A stretch of DNA of 64,000 nucleotides, from positions 4,710,501-4,774,500 of the forward strand of contig NC_011566.1 of the NCBI RefSeq assembly GCF_000014885.1, read 5' to 3'. Position 1 is the stretch's first letter, and each line of letters opens with the position of its first letter. This document shows, in pieces, positions 36,901 to 45,226 of this stretch. The stretch is from Shewanella piezotolerans WP3. GTDB taxonomy: Bacteria; Pseudomonadota; Gammaproteobacteria; Enterobacterales; Shewanellaceae. The notes under the pieces were generated by a model. The model worked only from the letters and a program-made list of their open reading frames with translations, made no database searches and was not told where the DNA came from. Position numbers and translations under genes: made by a program.

Positions 36901-37182
36901 CCCTTTGCACAAGCCGATATCGACTTCAGACAAGGAGACGCGTCAGGCTCAGCTTCGGGGCTCGTGCCCGTTACCGTCAATCACGGCGCTGAAATAACAA
37001 CTCAAAAGTTTGTCACTTGGAATATTGACCATAAACAGATGGGTGTAGGCGGCGATACCTCTTGGGGCAGACAGGTCCACCGGCCCTATCGCATCAAAGC
37101 TGAGCCGATGGAGTTTAAATTTACCATTGAACCGCTAGCGGCCGCAGCTGATATTCAACAACAAGCAAGAACAAAACCTTAA
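33952..37182 (+). CDS. lacZ: Beta-galactosidase, GH2 family, with signal peptide
   Basis: This 1076-aa enzyme hydrolyses terminal beta-galactosides. Domain order: sugar-binding fold (about 60-260, VPGNWETQGFGHAIYLDERYPF), immunoglobulin-like domain, TIM barrel with acid/base E in IIWSLGNEAGEG and nucleophile E in PLIMIEYAHAMGNS, and the C-terminal small-chain beta-sandwich (NFWRAPTDNDLGN, YFGRGPEETYADRKSG). Unlike E. coli LacZ, the N-terminus carries a hydrophobic segment (IISLLAVSLISPQSIAQA) with an AQA|E cleavage site, so the enzyme is probably exported to the periplasm. No Shine-Dalgarno is visible before the ATG, which follows the 15-bp inverted repeat. It is the first gene of the galactose locus. 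Confidence 0.92.
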   Translation: MLTTPRTRQFHPLLKQARVHLSYAKIISLLAVSLISPQSIAQAERWQDHLVFEQNKQPPHASFFGYSSLSKAIVDDYQASNNFLDLNGRWQFHYAKNPFVAPKDFAQQQAKLDDWQSIQVPGNWETQGFGHAIYLDERYPFTTTWPNAPEDHNPTGSYRRQFELPKEWQNKQVFLHIGAARSALSAHINGVEVGYSQGAKTPAEFDITPHLNQGENLLALQIIRWSDASYLESQDMLRVSGIERDVYLYATEKQRIADIDATYTLNKNLTKANMAIKIKLNNHAKTAIKAGELNLEYQLLSPQGASAKLGQQAVAEFNNNVDQTLTLSVENPALWSAETPLLYQLLISLKAADGTLLQASSQKIGFRRVEIKQGQLLVNNKAITIRGVDRHETDPDTGHVVSRTSMETDIRLMKQNNINAVRSSHYPNDPYWLSLTDKYGLYVIDEANIESHPLAIDEKTQLGNEMSWLPAHQARIERMIERDKNHPSIIIWSLGNEAGEGHLFEALYDWVKQRDPSRPVQYEPAGQHAYTDIVAPMYPSIERIEKYAKTHNDRPLIMIEYAHAMGNSVGNLQDYWDVIERYPQLQGGFIWDWVDQSLAFTNSNGQRYWAYGKDYHPDMPTDGNFLNNGLVDPDRNPHPHLSEVKKVYQPLRFNNFVVNTDSASFELENRYDFISTQNLQLKWTIQQDGRPFSVGSIEMPMVKAGLSKQIILPLDQSQFAGHFEYQLLLEVLVDKPQPMLPSDHRIAFGQFSLQAASNKPHTLAVAIKQQDSFWQLGNEQLQYLISKKTGWLTDIKQAGQSQLTAPLMVNFWRAPTDNDLGNQMPEWAGAWQDAAKELRLLSIKRINPYSIEVQQQHPTLDFSLNTRYQISTAGQLLVQSQFKPGTVELADLPRFGFQTQLPFSQRFMHYFGRGPEETYADRKSGNPLGWFALPIEQTFHRYSRPQETGQRTDVRYVAITDSKGKGLLAKTNADNTTLQTSLWPFAQADIDFRQGDASGSASGLVPVTVNHGAEITTQKFVTWNIDHKQMGVGGDTSWGRQVHRPYRIKAEPMEFKFTIEPLAAAADIQQQARTKP

Positions 37183-37250
37183 GAACTAGGAAGTAACCAC
37201 GCCTAAAATTAGCTATTAATATGGCATTAGAAAAATAATAAAGGATAAAC

Positions 37251-38675
37251 ATGGAACAAGTTATTCAGTTGGTCATATTTTTTGGCTTAACAGCACTCGT
37301 CGGCCTGATCACCTATCTCAAGTGCCGAAAAATAGTCAGAGATAGCAGCGACAGTAAAGATTACTTCCTTGCTGGAGGCGGCTTAAGCTGGATCGTCGTC
37401 GCTGGCTCATTGATGATGACTAACATCAGCGCTGAGCAGATTGTTGGCATGAATGGTGCGCAATCTCTGCTAGTCGCTTGGTGGGAGATAGCCGCCGCTA
37501 TCGGTCTTATTATTCTCGCGAAATGGTTAATCCCCATCTATTACAAATATAACTGTACCACTACAACAGAATTGCTTGAGCGAAAATATAATGACAAAGG
37601 GATCCGCGCCATGGTCTCAGTGCTGTTTATGCTCGGTTATGCATTCATCCTGCTGCCAGTAGTGCTATACACTGGTTCATTGTTTATGAAATCAATGTTT
37701 GGTCTGTCTATTTCAGTTACAGCGTTAGCGATTATCTTTGCCATCGTTGGCGCCATATATGCGATTTTTGGCGGACTGAGAGCCATCGCAATTTCAGACA
37801 GCTTAAACGGTATCGGCTTGTTAGTGATGGGGGTGGTGGTGTCTTATCTTGCACTTAACGCCGTCAACTGGGATCTATCTGGTGTACCGATTGAAAGACT
37901 AACCTTAGTTGGTAACGACCAATCAGATATCCCTTGGCATACCTTGCTTACCGGCATGATCTTCATTCAAATATTTTACTGGGGCACCAACATGGTGATC
38001 ACCCAACGTGCCCTTGCCGCTAAGTCAGTTAAAGAAGCACAAAAAGGTTTGTATGCTGCGGTAGTGATGAAGCTTATTATCCCAATTATTGTGGTACTGC
38101 CAGGGCTCGTCGCTTACAAACTCTATGGTGATGTAGGTGACGTGGCCTACGGCAGGCTGGTTGGCGATATCTTGCCAACATGGATATCTGGCGCATTTGC
38201 GGCAGTAATGGCTGGCGCAGTATTAAGCTCATTTAACTCATGCCTAAACTCTGCGGCCGCGCTATATACCTGTGACATCCACCAAAACTATATCAACCCA
38301 AATGCAAATGTGAAAAAAATAGGCACTCGGGTTGCACTGGTATTTACTTTAATTTCAGTTGCATTAGTGCCAGTATTCGCGGAATCAAAAAGTATCATCT
38401 CGTTACTACAACAGCTTAATGGCCTTTACTCTATGCCCGTTTTAGCAGCTTTCATCTGTGCACTGGCATTTAAAAACGTCAGCGCTAAAGCGATTAAGGT
38501 TGGCCTAGTATTTGGGGTATTAGTATACGCTGTATTTACCTTTGTCTGGAGCCCTTTCCACTTCATTCACATGATGGCAATTACCCTAGCGGCAACTATC
38601 TTGGTCACCTTGTTCCTCAGTCGATTTGTATTCGCAGCGCAGCAAGATATTAAGCCGCTTACAGCTAATACTTAA
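37251..38675 (+). CDS. Sodium/galactose (SSS family) symporter
   Basis: This 474-aa inner-membrane transporter of the sodium:solute symporter family resembles Vibrio vSGLT. Segments recognisable in order are SKDYFLAGGGLSWIVVAGSLMMTNISAEQIVGMNG, WWEIAAAIGLIILAKW, YNCTTTTELLERKYN, FGGLRAIAISD and the FIQIFYWGTNMVITQRALAAKS helix. It imports galactose or related sugars with Na+. ATG 37251 is preceded by AGGAT. It lies 68 bp after lacZ and 60 bp before galT in the same direction, so it should take up the galactose released by LacZ. Confidence 0.9.
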   Translation: MEQVIQLVIFFGLTALVGLITYLKCRKIVRDSSDSKDYFLAGGGLSWIVVAGSLMMTNISAEQIVGMNGAQSLLVAWWEIAAAIGLIILAKWLIPIYYKYNCTTTTELLERKYNDKGIRAMVSVLFMLGYAFILLPVVLYTGSLFMKSMFGLSISVTALAIIFAIVGAIYAIFGGLRAIAISDSLNGIGLLVMGVVVSYLALNAVNWDLSGVPIERLTLVGNDQSDIPWHTLLTGMIFIQIFYWGTNMVITQRALAAKSVKEAQKGLYAAVVMKLIIPIIVVLPGLVAYKLYGDVGDVAYGRLVGDILPTWISGAFAAVMAGAVLSSFNSCLNSAAALYTCDIHQNYINPNANVKKIGTRVALVFTLISVALVPVFAESKSIISLLQQLNGLYSMPVLAAFICALAFKNVSAKAIKVGLVFGVLVYAVFTFVWSPFHFIHMMAITLAATILVTLFLSRFVFAAQQDIKPLTANT

Positions 38676-38679
38676 ACTC

Positions 38680-38706
38680 AAAGGGGTTGCTTAAAGCAGC
38701 CCCTTT
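38680..38706 (+). other. Intra-operon hairpin between the symporter and galT
   Basis: Twelve-bp stem (one G-U pair) AAAGGGGTTGCT / AGCAGCCCCTTT with a 3-base loop and no T-run. It may stabilise the upstream message or lower expression of the downstream genes rather than terminate. Confidence 0.55.
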
Positions 38707-38735
38707 CACAGCTCATCATAAAGGAATATTGATAG

Positions 38736-39767
38736 ATGTTTGATCGTGACGACCACCCTCACCGACGCTTCAACCCACTAACCGATCAATGGCTGCTGGT
38801 CTCGCCTCACCGAGCAAAACGTCCTTGGCAAGGACAACGCGAAGCCACCGCTGAAGTCGCAAACCTTGATTACGATCCTGAGTGTTATCTGTGTCCGGGC
38901 AATAATCGAATTAGTGGCGAAAAAAACCCAAGCTACACAGAGCCCTTTGTGTTCACTAACGACTTTGCAGCGTTAACTGCAGATACGCCGCCAGCTCAGC
39001 AAAACGATCCTCTCTTTGCGCTACAATCCGTAACGGGAACCAGTCGAGTTATCTGTTTTTCTGCCGATCATAGCCAAACCCTGCCAAAACTTTCTATTGC
39101 ACAGCTTACCGCGGTATTCGTCAGACTTGGCAAAGAGGTTGCTGAACTTGGAGAACACTACCCCTGGGTACAGGTGTTTGAGAACAAGGGTGCCGCCATG
39201 GGTTGCTCAAACCCGCACCCCCATGGGCAAATATGGGCGGTGAGTGAGCTGCCTAATGAAGCCGTTACAGAGTCTCGCACCCAGCTAAACTACTTAAAAA
39301 ATAATCAAGAAAACATGCTACTTGATTATGCAAATAAAGAGATCGCTAATGCAGAGCGAGTCGTCGTCAGTAATGATGATTGGCTTGTTGTAGTGCCATG
39401 GTGGGCAGCTTGGCCATTTGAAACGCTAATTTTACCGCGCTTTGCAGTAGCACACTTGGATAAGCTCACGGCAGAGCAGCAAGGCTCCTTAGCCAGTATA
39501 ATGAAGTCACTGATGACGAGATACGACAATCTATTTAATACCAGCTTCCCCTACTCGATGGGATGGCATGGCGCACCATTTGATGGCAGTGAACACCCAG
39601 AATGGCAGCTGCATGGACACGTCTATCCACCACTGCTTCGCAGCGCTGATGTGAAGAAGTTTATGGTCGGTTATGAGATGTTGGCAGAAAGCCAGCGAGA
39701 CCTCACGGCGGAACAAGCAGCACACCTGCTACGGGCCCAGCCTGAAGTGCATTACCAAAATCAATAG
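38736..39767 (+). CDS. galT: Galactose-1-phosphate uridylyltransferase
   Basis: This 343-aa Leloir enzyme exchanges UMP between UDP-glucose and galactose-1-phosphate. Visible are HRRFNPLTDQWLLVSPHRAKRPWQG at the start, the zinc-site residues around CYLCPGN, and the catalytic NPHPHGQIWA. A second conserved block WHGAPFDGSEHPEWQLHGHVYPPLLRSADVKKFMVGYEM lies near the C-terminus. ATG 38736 has AAGGA upstream. Length is normal. Confidence 0.96.
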   Translation: MFDRDDHPHRRFNPLTDQWLLVSPHRAKRPWQGQREATAEVANLDYDPECYLCPGNNRISGEKNPSYTEPFVFTNDFAALTADTPPAQQNDPLFALQSVTGTSRVICFSADHSQTLPKLSIAQLTAVFVRLGKEVAELGEHYPWVQVFENKGAAMGCSNPHPHGQIWAVSELPNEAVTESRTQLNYLKNNQENMLLDYANKEIANAERVVVSNDDWLVVVPWWAAWPFETLILPRFAVAHLDKLTAEQQGSLASIMKSLMTRYDNLFNTSFPYSMGWHGAPFDGSEHPEWQLHGHVYPPLLRSADVKKFMVGYEMLAESQRDLTAEQAAHLLRAQPEVHYQNQ

Positions 39768-39788
39768 AAAAACTCAGTTACACATGGT

Positions 39789-39909
39789 GTAAAGTCGTGA
39801 TATAAAGCTAATGAAGTGTAAGTAAATATTTTAACTCAGGGACAGAGTATTAAGCCAAATAGCTTACCCACTTTCATTGATAAGCGACTTTACGCTTAAG
39901 TAAAGTCGT
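39789..39909 (+). promoter_or_regulatory. Three copies of GTAAAGTCG between galT and galK
   Basis: Direct copies at 39789-39797 and 39900-39908 and an inverted copy at 39885-39893. The last two form a perfect 9-bp inverted repeat with a 6-base centre. No T-run follows, so binding sites for a regulator are as likely as an RNA hairpin. Confidence 0.45.
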
Positions 39910-39964
39910 AAGTTAGAAAATCAGAAAATATCATCGACGGCTACAAAGTTTAGCCACGCTCTAG

Positions 39965-39978
39965 TGTAAACGGTTGCA
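39965..39978 (+). promoter_or_regulatory. LacI/GalR-type operator upstream of galK
   Basis: TGTAAACGGTTGCA is an imperfect palindrome with the central CG of LacI-family operators and lies 57 bp before the galK start. It suggests control by a GalR-like repressor encoded outside this window. Confidence 0.5.
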
Positions 39979-40035
39979 AAAAATAAACAGCTTTCGCTTA
40001 AATTACAATGGCCAACTTTCGGAATACAGCAAACC

Positions 40036-41193
40036 ATGTCCAATCCAGTTCAACGCGCCAATAAACTCTTTGTCCAAACCTTCGGCACCCAAGCTGATGC
40101 GCTCTATTTTGCACCAGGAAGAGTCAATTTAATCGGCGAACATACTGATTATAATGATGGTTTTGTGCTGCCAGCGGCGATAAACTTTAATACTATTATT
40201 GCTATTAAACGTCGTGATGATAGCCAATTTCGTGCAGTATCTGACGCCTTTCCTGGCGAAATGAAAGAGTGGACCTTTGGCCAAGAAGGCCAAACACCAC
40301 AAGCCCCTGAGTGGGCCGACTACCTTAAAGGTTTTAGCTCAGCCATGGCGACCGCAGGTCTGTCACCCAAAGGAATTGATTTAGCCATAGTCAGTAATGT
40401 GCCGCTAGGCGCAGGCCTCTCCTCTTCAGCGGCACTTGAGATTGCTTTTGGTACTGCGGTCAATGACGCCAGCCAAATTAAGTTATCACCGTTAGCGATT
40501 GCCCAACTCGCACAGCGCGGCGAAAACCAATTCGTAGGCTGCGCCTGTGGCATTATGGATCAGATGATCAGTGCCCTAGGGCAGCAAGACCATGCCCTTT
40601 TGATTGATTGTCTAGATCTCGATAGCGAAGCAGTTAGTATTCCTAATAATTTGAGCCTGATTATTATCAATTCAAATGTTCAGCGCGGCTTGGTGGAGTC
40701 TGAATACAACTTAAGACGTGTGCAATGTGAACAAGTAGCGGAGCATTTTCAGTTAGATTCTCTTCGCCATCTTGAGCTTAATGCTTTAGAAGCTGTAAAA
40801 GATGAATTGAGCGACGTTTGCTACCGACGTGCTAAACATGTCATTACAGAAAATCGTCGTACTCAGAATGCAGCCTGGGCACTGGAATCGGGCAATATCA
40901 CTCAATTGAGCAGCTTGATGGCTGAGTCCCATCTATCAATGCGTGATGATTTTGAAATTACCGTCCCTGAAATTGATTACCTGGTCAATATTATCTCTGA
41001 TGTTATCGGTGATAAAGGCGGCGTAAGAATGACTGGCGGCGGGTTTGGCGGCTGTGTGGTTGCACTGGTTGATCATGAACTGACCGATGCAGTGGTAGAA
41101 GCTGTAGAGCAACAGTATCAGCAAAAAACTGGCATAGAAGCTTCAATTTATTTATGCTCAGCCTCTGACGGAGCAAAAAGGATAGATAGCTAA
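40036..41193 (+). CDS. galK: Galactokinase
   Basis: This 385-aa GHMP-family kinase phosphorylates galactose at C1. The signature GRVNLIGEHTDYNDGFVLP lies near residues 28-46, the ATP-binding PLGAGLSSSAALE near 121-133, the CGIMDQM segment near 175, and the GHMP C-terminal MTGGGFGGCVVAL near 334-346. It has its own 268-bp upstream region with a LacI-type site. Its stop codon is the left border of a MITE-like repeat, which separates it from galM. Confidence 0.96.
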   Translation: MSNPVQRANKLFVQTFGTQADALYFAPGRVNLIGEHTDYNDGFVLPAAINFNTIIAIKRRDDSQFRAVSDAFPGEMKEWTFGQEGQTPQAPEWADYLKGFSSAMATAGLSPKGIDLAIVSNVPLGAGLSSSAALEIAFGTAVNDASQIKLSPLAIAQLAQRGENQFVGCACGIMDQMISALGQQDHALLIDCLDLDSEAVSIPNNLSLIIINSNVQRGLVESEYNLRRVQCEQVAEHFQLDSLRHLELNALEAVKDELSDVCYRRAKHVITENRRTQNAAWALESGNITQLSSLMAESHLSMRDDFEITVPEIDYLVNIISDVIGDKGGVRMTGGGFGGCVVALVDHELTDAVVEAVEQQYQQKTGIEASIYLCSASDGAKRIDS

Positions 41194-41572
41194 TATACCC
41201 ATCCGACCTGAAAATGCAGGATTCAGTGGGAGTTTAATGGGCTTTAGTCACAGGTTCATTGCTCCATGCTGAACCTAAGCACCTACATCTGACCTCCAGG
41301 GATGAGGGAATGCCTTGAGCATGTCAGGAACATACTAGGCCATGTAGGCGAGGCATTGATTGCAGCTAATGGTCGCTCCCTTGGTAAAATCAATAACACA
41401 GAGTAAAGCCCATGCTTTTTATATAAGAAACGCCCATCAAAGAAGGGGTTGTGCAAGCCCACTTCGTTGTTGCGCCAACTTAAAAGGGAATAGCCATTTC
41501 CACGTTAATGCGCCTAGAATTGAACTAGCACAACACCTCTGAAACGAGCATGTTCAAGTGGGAAGGGTATAT
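41193..41572. repeat. MITE-like repeat, copy 1 (between galK and galM)
   Basis: A 380-bp element with terminal inverted repeats of about 24 bp (ATATACCCATCCGACCTGAA... on the left, its near-complement on the right). The same element occurs in opposite orientation at 60502-60767. Copy 1 carries an extra segment of about 100 bp (roughly 41246-41345) that interrupts the shared sequence. There is no credible ORF. Confidence 0.75.
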
Positions 41573-41662
41573 ACACATTGGAATACGTATTCATCTCGCT
41601 AAATCAAAATGTTAACACCAGAATAGTAGACGGTAATATTTAGCTAATAACAAGGATAAACC

Positions 41663-42694
41663 ATGGTACGTTTTCGCCCGCAAGACCCTTGGAACGATCC
41701 CCGCGGTGGTCAAATTGAACGGGTGATAATAGATAATGGCACCATAGCAATAGAAGTGCTTAGCTTAGGCGCCATTATCCGCTCGCTTTGGACACCAGAT
41801 AGAGATGGTGAACGGGCCAACATCGTACTTGGGTGCGACAGTGCCAGTGACTATTTAGCGCAAGATGCCCACTTAGGCGCCATTGCAGGACGCTTTGCTA
41901 ATCGAATAGCCAACGGCACATTCACCGCCGATGGAAAAAGCCATCAATTAAGCATCAACCAGGCGAGCAATTGTCTCCATGGCGGCAATGACGGCTTTAA
42001 TCGCCAGCGTTGGAATTTAGGTCAATTACCAGACGGTGTACGTTTAAGCTTAGTGAGCCCCGATGGTGATATGGGGTTTCCAGGGAAATGTACTGTGCAA
42101 CTTGATTATCGATTAGCGGGAAATAATCTCTATATTGAAATATTAGCAAGCACAGACAAAACCTGCCCCATCAGCCTAACCCAGCATAGTTACTTCAACC
42201 TTGATGGCAGTGATTCAAGCTTACAACACGCCCTACAAGTTGACTCAACCCAATACCTTTCGATGAATGAAGTCGGCGTACCAACCGCATTAAGCTCAAC
42301 TCAGAACAGTGCACTTGATATGCGACAGCCAACGCTGATGCAGTCACTGATTGGCGCAGAAGAATTCATCCCAACGTCAGGAATTGATCACTGTTATCTC
42401 ATGCCACAGAGCGACCAGCAACTGCAGCGATTTGGCCGCTTGAGTTCAGCTAAAAGTGGACGAGGTATGACCTTATACACCAATCAACCCAGCGTACAGG
42501 TTTACGGTGCCAACCATTTGCAAGGTACTATCGGTAAAGGTCAACAATCTTTGTGTCAATATCAAGCGGTCTGTCTTGAGCCCCAGCAGGTACCTGACGC
42601 ACCGAATCAGCCAACATTTGCCGGAGATGCATTAGTCAAACCTGGCGCTATTTATCACCATATAAGTCGATACCAATTTGATTCTGAAGCATAA
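41663..42694 (+). CDS. galM: Aldose 1-epimerase (galactose mutarotase)
   Basis: This 343-aa enzyme interconverts alpha and beta anomers of galactose, supplying alpha-galactose to GalK. Family motifs: GCDSASDYLAQDAHLGAIAGRFANRIANG, NCLHGGNDGFNRQRW with catalytic His, the LTQHSYFNLDG block, IDHCYL, and the C-terminal catalytic Glu in CLEPQQVPDAPNQP. ATG 41663 is preceded by AAGGAT. It is separated from galK by the repeat, so it may depend on read-through or on a promoter within 41573-41662. Confidence 0.95.
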   Translation: MVRFRPQDPWNDPRGGQIERVIIDNGTIAIEVLSLGAIIRSLWTPDRDGERANIVLGCDSASDYLAQDAHLGAIAGRFANRIANGTFTADGKSHQLSINQASNCLHGGNDGFNRQRWNLGQLPDGVRLSLVSPDGDMGFPGKCTVQLDYRLAGNNLYIEILASTDKTCPISLTQHSYFNLDGSDSSLQHALQVDSTQYLSMNEVGVPTALSSTQNSALDMRQPTLMQSLIGAEEFIPTSGIDHCYLMPQSDQQLQRFGRLSSAKSGRGMTLYTNQPSVQVYGANHLQGTIGKGQQSLCQYQAVCLEPQQVPDAPNQPTFAGDALVKPGAIYHHISRYQFDSEA

Positions 42695-42720
42695 AAAACA
42701 GCGCATAAGCGCTGTTTTTT
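42693..42720. terminator. Bidirectional terminator after galM
   Basis: Perfect 12-bp stem AAAAAACAGCGC / GCGCTGTTTTTT with loop ATAA. It starts inside the galM stop codon and serves both convergent genes. Confidence 0.9.
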
Positions 42721-42737
42721 TTCTGAGAGACTCTTTA

Positions 42738-43172
42738 CTAATCGTCTAAATCGTCATTTGACCAGCCGCGATTAAAGTCATCGTCATCAGCTGATTCAAC
42801 CTCTAGCTCAGAGTCTTCTTCAGTTTCCATGATCGGTTCAGGTTCTGCTTTCGGCTTCTTAGCCAAACTTGCCGCCTTCGGGTTGTTTGCTTCAACCCAG
42901 CCCGAGTGTTTCTCCATAAATGCTTCTCGAGCCAATTCCCATGCAGCACCATAATTAGCTTCTGCGACAGCTAGCTCTTCATTGCTAAGCTCATGCAAAT
43001 GAGGTTTAACTATCTCTTCAGCATATTCAATTATGACGTCGCGGGTAGTGTTATAAAAATATACTCTACCTGCCGGTGCTTCAGGAAACTGCTTATCGTA
43101 GATGATAACTGTATTACCACGTGAGCTTCTATGCTCACCGTACCAAACAGATTTTTTAGACGTGTCATACAT
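42738..43172 (-). CDS. Acidic-tailed protein of unknown function
   Basis: This is a 144-aa protein. The N-terminal 95 residues look folded (SVWYGEHRSSRGNTVIIYDK, RVYFYNTTRDVIIEYAEEIV), followed by a K/P linker and a strongly acidic tail that ends DDDDFNRGWSNDDLDD. The tail resembles protein-interaction tails but is not the SSB-type tip. The family is not recognised; it is probably a conserved Shewanella hypothetical. Confidence 0.65.
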   Translation of the reverse strand: MYDTSKKSVWYGEHRSSRGNTVIIYDKQFPEAPAGRVYFYNTTRDVIIEYAEEIVKPHLHELSNEELAVAEANYGAAWELAREAFMEKHSGWVEANNPKAASLAKKPKAEPEPIMETEEDSELEVESADDDDFNRGWSNDDLDD

Positions 43173-43683
43173 ATATGCTAATGCCCTTAAAAATCAACAC
43201 ATACTAATCAATATGAAGTAAACAAGATGCAAATTCACTTCGGTTTCCCCAATCATTTTAGCTTGGGTTTTCGACCATATTCTTACAGTTTTTGGGTCAA
43301 TATCAATGACCAGGTTCATATAATTCATATGAATTGAGCGAATTTTTTTAAACTCAATTGCACTAATATCGAATTTAGTTCAAAGCCGTCGTTATTCAAG
43401 TTTTTATTAGACAATAAATTGTAACAACACCAAAGTTTGACAACAAATAGCAATTTATCAGAAAGTTAACCTGCTGAATAAATCTTTCAATCTAGTGCTA
43501 AGCATTAACGCATGGTGCTCGACTAACATTACAGAACGATGTCAGCTAAACAAATCGCGTTACTGCTCCTACGTAATGTCTCTGCTAGTCAGAGATAGAT
43601 ACTGTCGAAAGACTCTGTATTGAAAGTTAATATTTGCTACACTGCAAAACTATTCACCTACTAATAATGCCCACCAAACAATT
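43173..43683. other. 511-bp gap upstream of the periplasmic binding protein gene
   Basis: No gene seen. It contains a perfect 14-bp palindrome AATTCATATGAATT (43322-43335). A six-codon frame at 43667-43687 runs MPTKQF and stops by overlapping the TTG start of the next gene, which could couple translation. Confidence 0.4.
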
Positions 43684-44424
43684 TTGAAACTAAAGTTACT
43701 TGCCCTTTTATGTTTGAGCTTCCAGGTTCAATCTGAAACTGAACAGATAGTTATTGCATCCGATATTTGGTGTCCTTACGTCTGCACAAACAACTCTGGC
43801 TACTTTGTAGAGCTGACTCAGCATGCTTTTGCTTCAGTTGGTGTCGGCACTAAATTCGAAACACTACCGTTTCAACGAGCATTAAGATTAGCGCAAGCAG
43901 ATAAAATTCATGCGGTATTAGCCGTTTCACCAGAACATATTGGCAAGGCTAATTTGCAAGATTCTGATTTGATATTAGGCCAGTATGCAAATGACTTTTA
44001 TGTGCATTCTGCGAGTCATTGGCAGTACTCATCACTGGTGGATCTAACTAATAAAACTATTGCCAGCATTTTAGGCTACGACTATGGTGATAAACTAAAC
44101 TCTCTCTTAGCTAAAAGCCCAACCAGCTTTCGCGCTTCCGGTGAGACACCACTAAAAACAAACTTAAATCTACTGCAAAAAGGGCGTGTTGACATCCTCA
44201 TTGGCAACCGTTATGTCATTGAATATACAGCGAAGAAATTTGATTATTACGACGACATAAAATTTGCTGGTAGTGAGGGGATTTCAACTCCGCTTTTTGT
44301 CGGTTTTAGCCATAAAGATCTTGAGCAGAACTATGCGAGTAAATTTGCAGAAGGGATACAGAACATAAAAGAGTCCGGTCAATACCAAGCGATTTTAGAT
44401 AAGTATCATATCGAGCCTTGGTAA
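43684..44424 (+). CDS. Periplasmic solute-binding protein (family 3 type)
   Basis: This is a 246-aa precursor. The signal peptide is KLKLLALLCLSFQVQS, followed by an SBP_bac_3-like fold: IVIASDIWCPYVC at the mature N-terminus, FVELTQHAFASVG, LPFQRALRLAQADKIHAVLAVS and a late GISTPLFVGFSHKD. Two cysteines early in the mature part could form a disulfide. There are no ABC permease genes nearby, so it is one of the many orphan binding proteins of Shewanella. The only plausible start is TTG 43684, which lacks an RBS and overlaps the stop of a six-codon upstream frame. Confidence 0.75.
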   Translation: MKLKLLALLCLSFQVQSETEQIVIASDIWCPYVCTNNSGYFVELTQHAFASVGVGTKFETLPFQRALRLAQADKIHAVLAVSPEHIGKANLQDSDLILGQYANDFYVHSASHWQYSSLVDLTNKTIASILGYDYGDKLNSLLAKSPTSFRASGETPLKTNLNLLQKGRVDILIGNRYVIEYTAKKFDYYDDIKFAGSEGISTPLFVGFSHKDLEQNYASKFAEGIQNIKESGQYQAILDKYHIEPW

Positions 44425-44467
44425 AGCCAGTCATTATGAGCTCCTCAATTACACTATAATTTTAAAC

Positions 44468-44497
44468 AAAAAAAAACCAGCACTTAGGCTGGTTTTT
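44468..44497. terminator. Bidirectional terminator before ssb
   Basis: Stem AAAACCAGC / GCTGGTTTT with loop ACTTAG, an A-run on one side and T residues on the other. It lies between the convergent binding-protein gene and ssb. Confidence 0.85.
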
Positions 44498-44539
44498 ATC
44501 GAATTGAGCATTAGCTTTGCAGCTTAAATAAACCGTCTT

Positions 44540-45226
44540 CTAGAACGGGATATCGTCATCCCAACCATCATCCAAATCTGGAGTCACGTTTTGCTGTGGC
44601 TGAGGAGCTGGACGCTGCTGTGGAGCTGCTGGAGCTGCTTGTGGCTTAGGAGCATATCCACCCTGCTGTGGTGCTTGGTAGCCACCTTGTGCCGGTGCAG
44701 CTTGTTGCTGCTGTTGTGGCTGCTGGTAACCACCTTGTGCTGGAGCCGCTTGAGGCTTAGGTGCATAACCACCTTGCTGAGGTGCTGACTGCTGTGGCTT
44801 AGGCGCATAACCACCCTGTTGAGGAGCTTGCTGCTGTGGTTGCTGATAACCACCTTGAGCTGGAGCGCCTTGACCTTGACCACGGCCACCCAACATCTGC
44901 ATTTGACCGCCTTGATCTACAACCACTTCAGTGCTGTAACGATCTTGTCCACTTTGGTCTTTCCACTTACGCGTTTGCAATTTACCTTCTAGGTAAACTT
45001 GAGAGCCTTTACGCAGGTATTCACCAGTGATTTCAGCAAGCTTGCCAAACATCACTACGCGGTGCCATTCAGTGCGCTCTTGTTTCTGACCACTTTGATC
45101 TTTCCAAGACTCACTTGTCGCCACGGTAATGTTGGCTACGGCATTGCCGTTCGGCATGTAACGAACCTCAGGATCTTGTCCTAAGTTACCCACCAAAATT
45201 ACTTTATTGACACCACGACTGGCCAT
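44540..45226 (-). CDS. ssb: Single-stranded DNA-binding protein with extended repeat linker
   Basis: This is a 228-aa protein. The OB fold occupies residues 1 to about 110 (RGVNKVILVGNLGQDPEVRY, TEWHRVVMFGKLAEI, YLEGKLQTRKW). The linker of about 100 residues is built of G/Q/P-rich units with six QGGY repeats in three styles (QGGYAPKP, QGGYQQP, QGGYQAP). The C-terminal tip DDGWDDDIPF is the canonical binding tail for repair proteins. The linker is clearly longer than the E. coli one (178-aa protein). ATG 45226 has AGGAG upstream. No convincing LexA box was found. Confidence 0.95.
   Translation of the reverse strand: MASRGVNKVILVGNLGQDPEVRYMPNGNAVANITVATSESWKDQSGQKQERTEWHRVVMFGKLAEITGEYLRKGSQVYLEGKLQTRKWKDQSGQDRYSTEVVVDQGGQMQMLGGRGQGQGAPAQGGYQQPQQQAPQQGGYAPKPQQSAPQQGGYAPKPQAAPAQGGYQQPQQQQQAAPAQGGYQAPQQGGYAPKPQAAPAAPQQRPAPQPQQNVTPDLDDGWDDDIPF

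Noticed and set aside
44584..44889. Overlapping frames of about 100 and 65 codons inside ssb
   Set aside because: They arise from the repetitive G/Q/P linker read in other frames and have no start signal.
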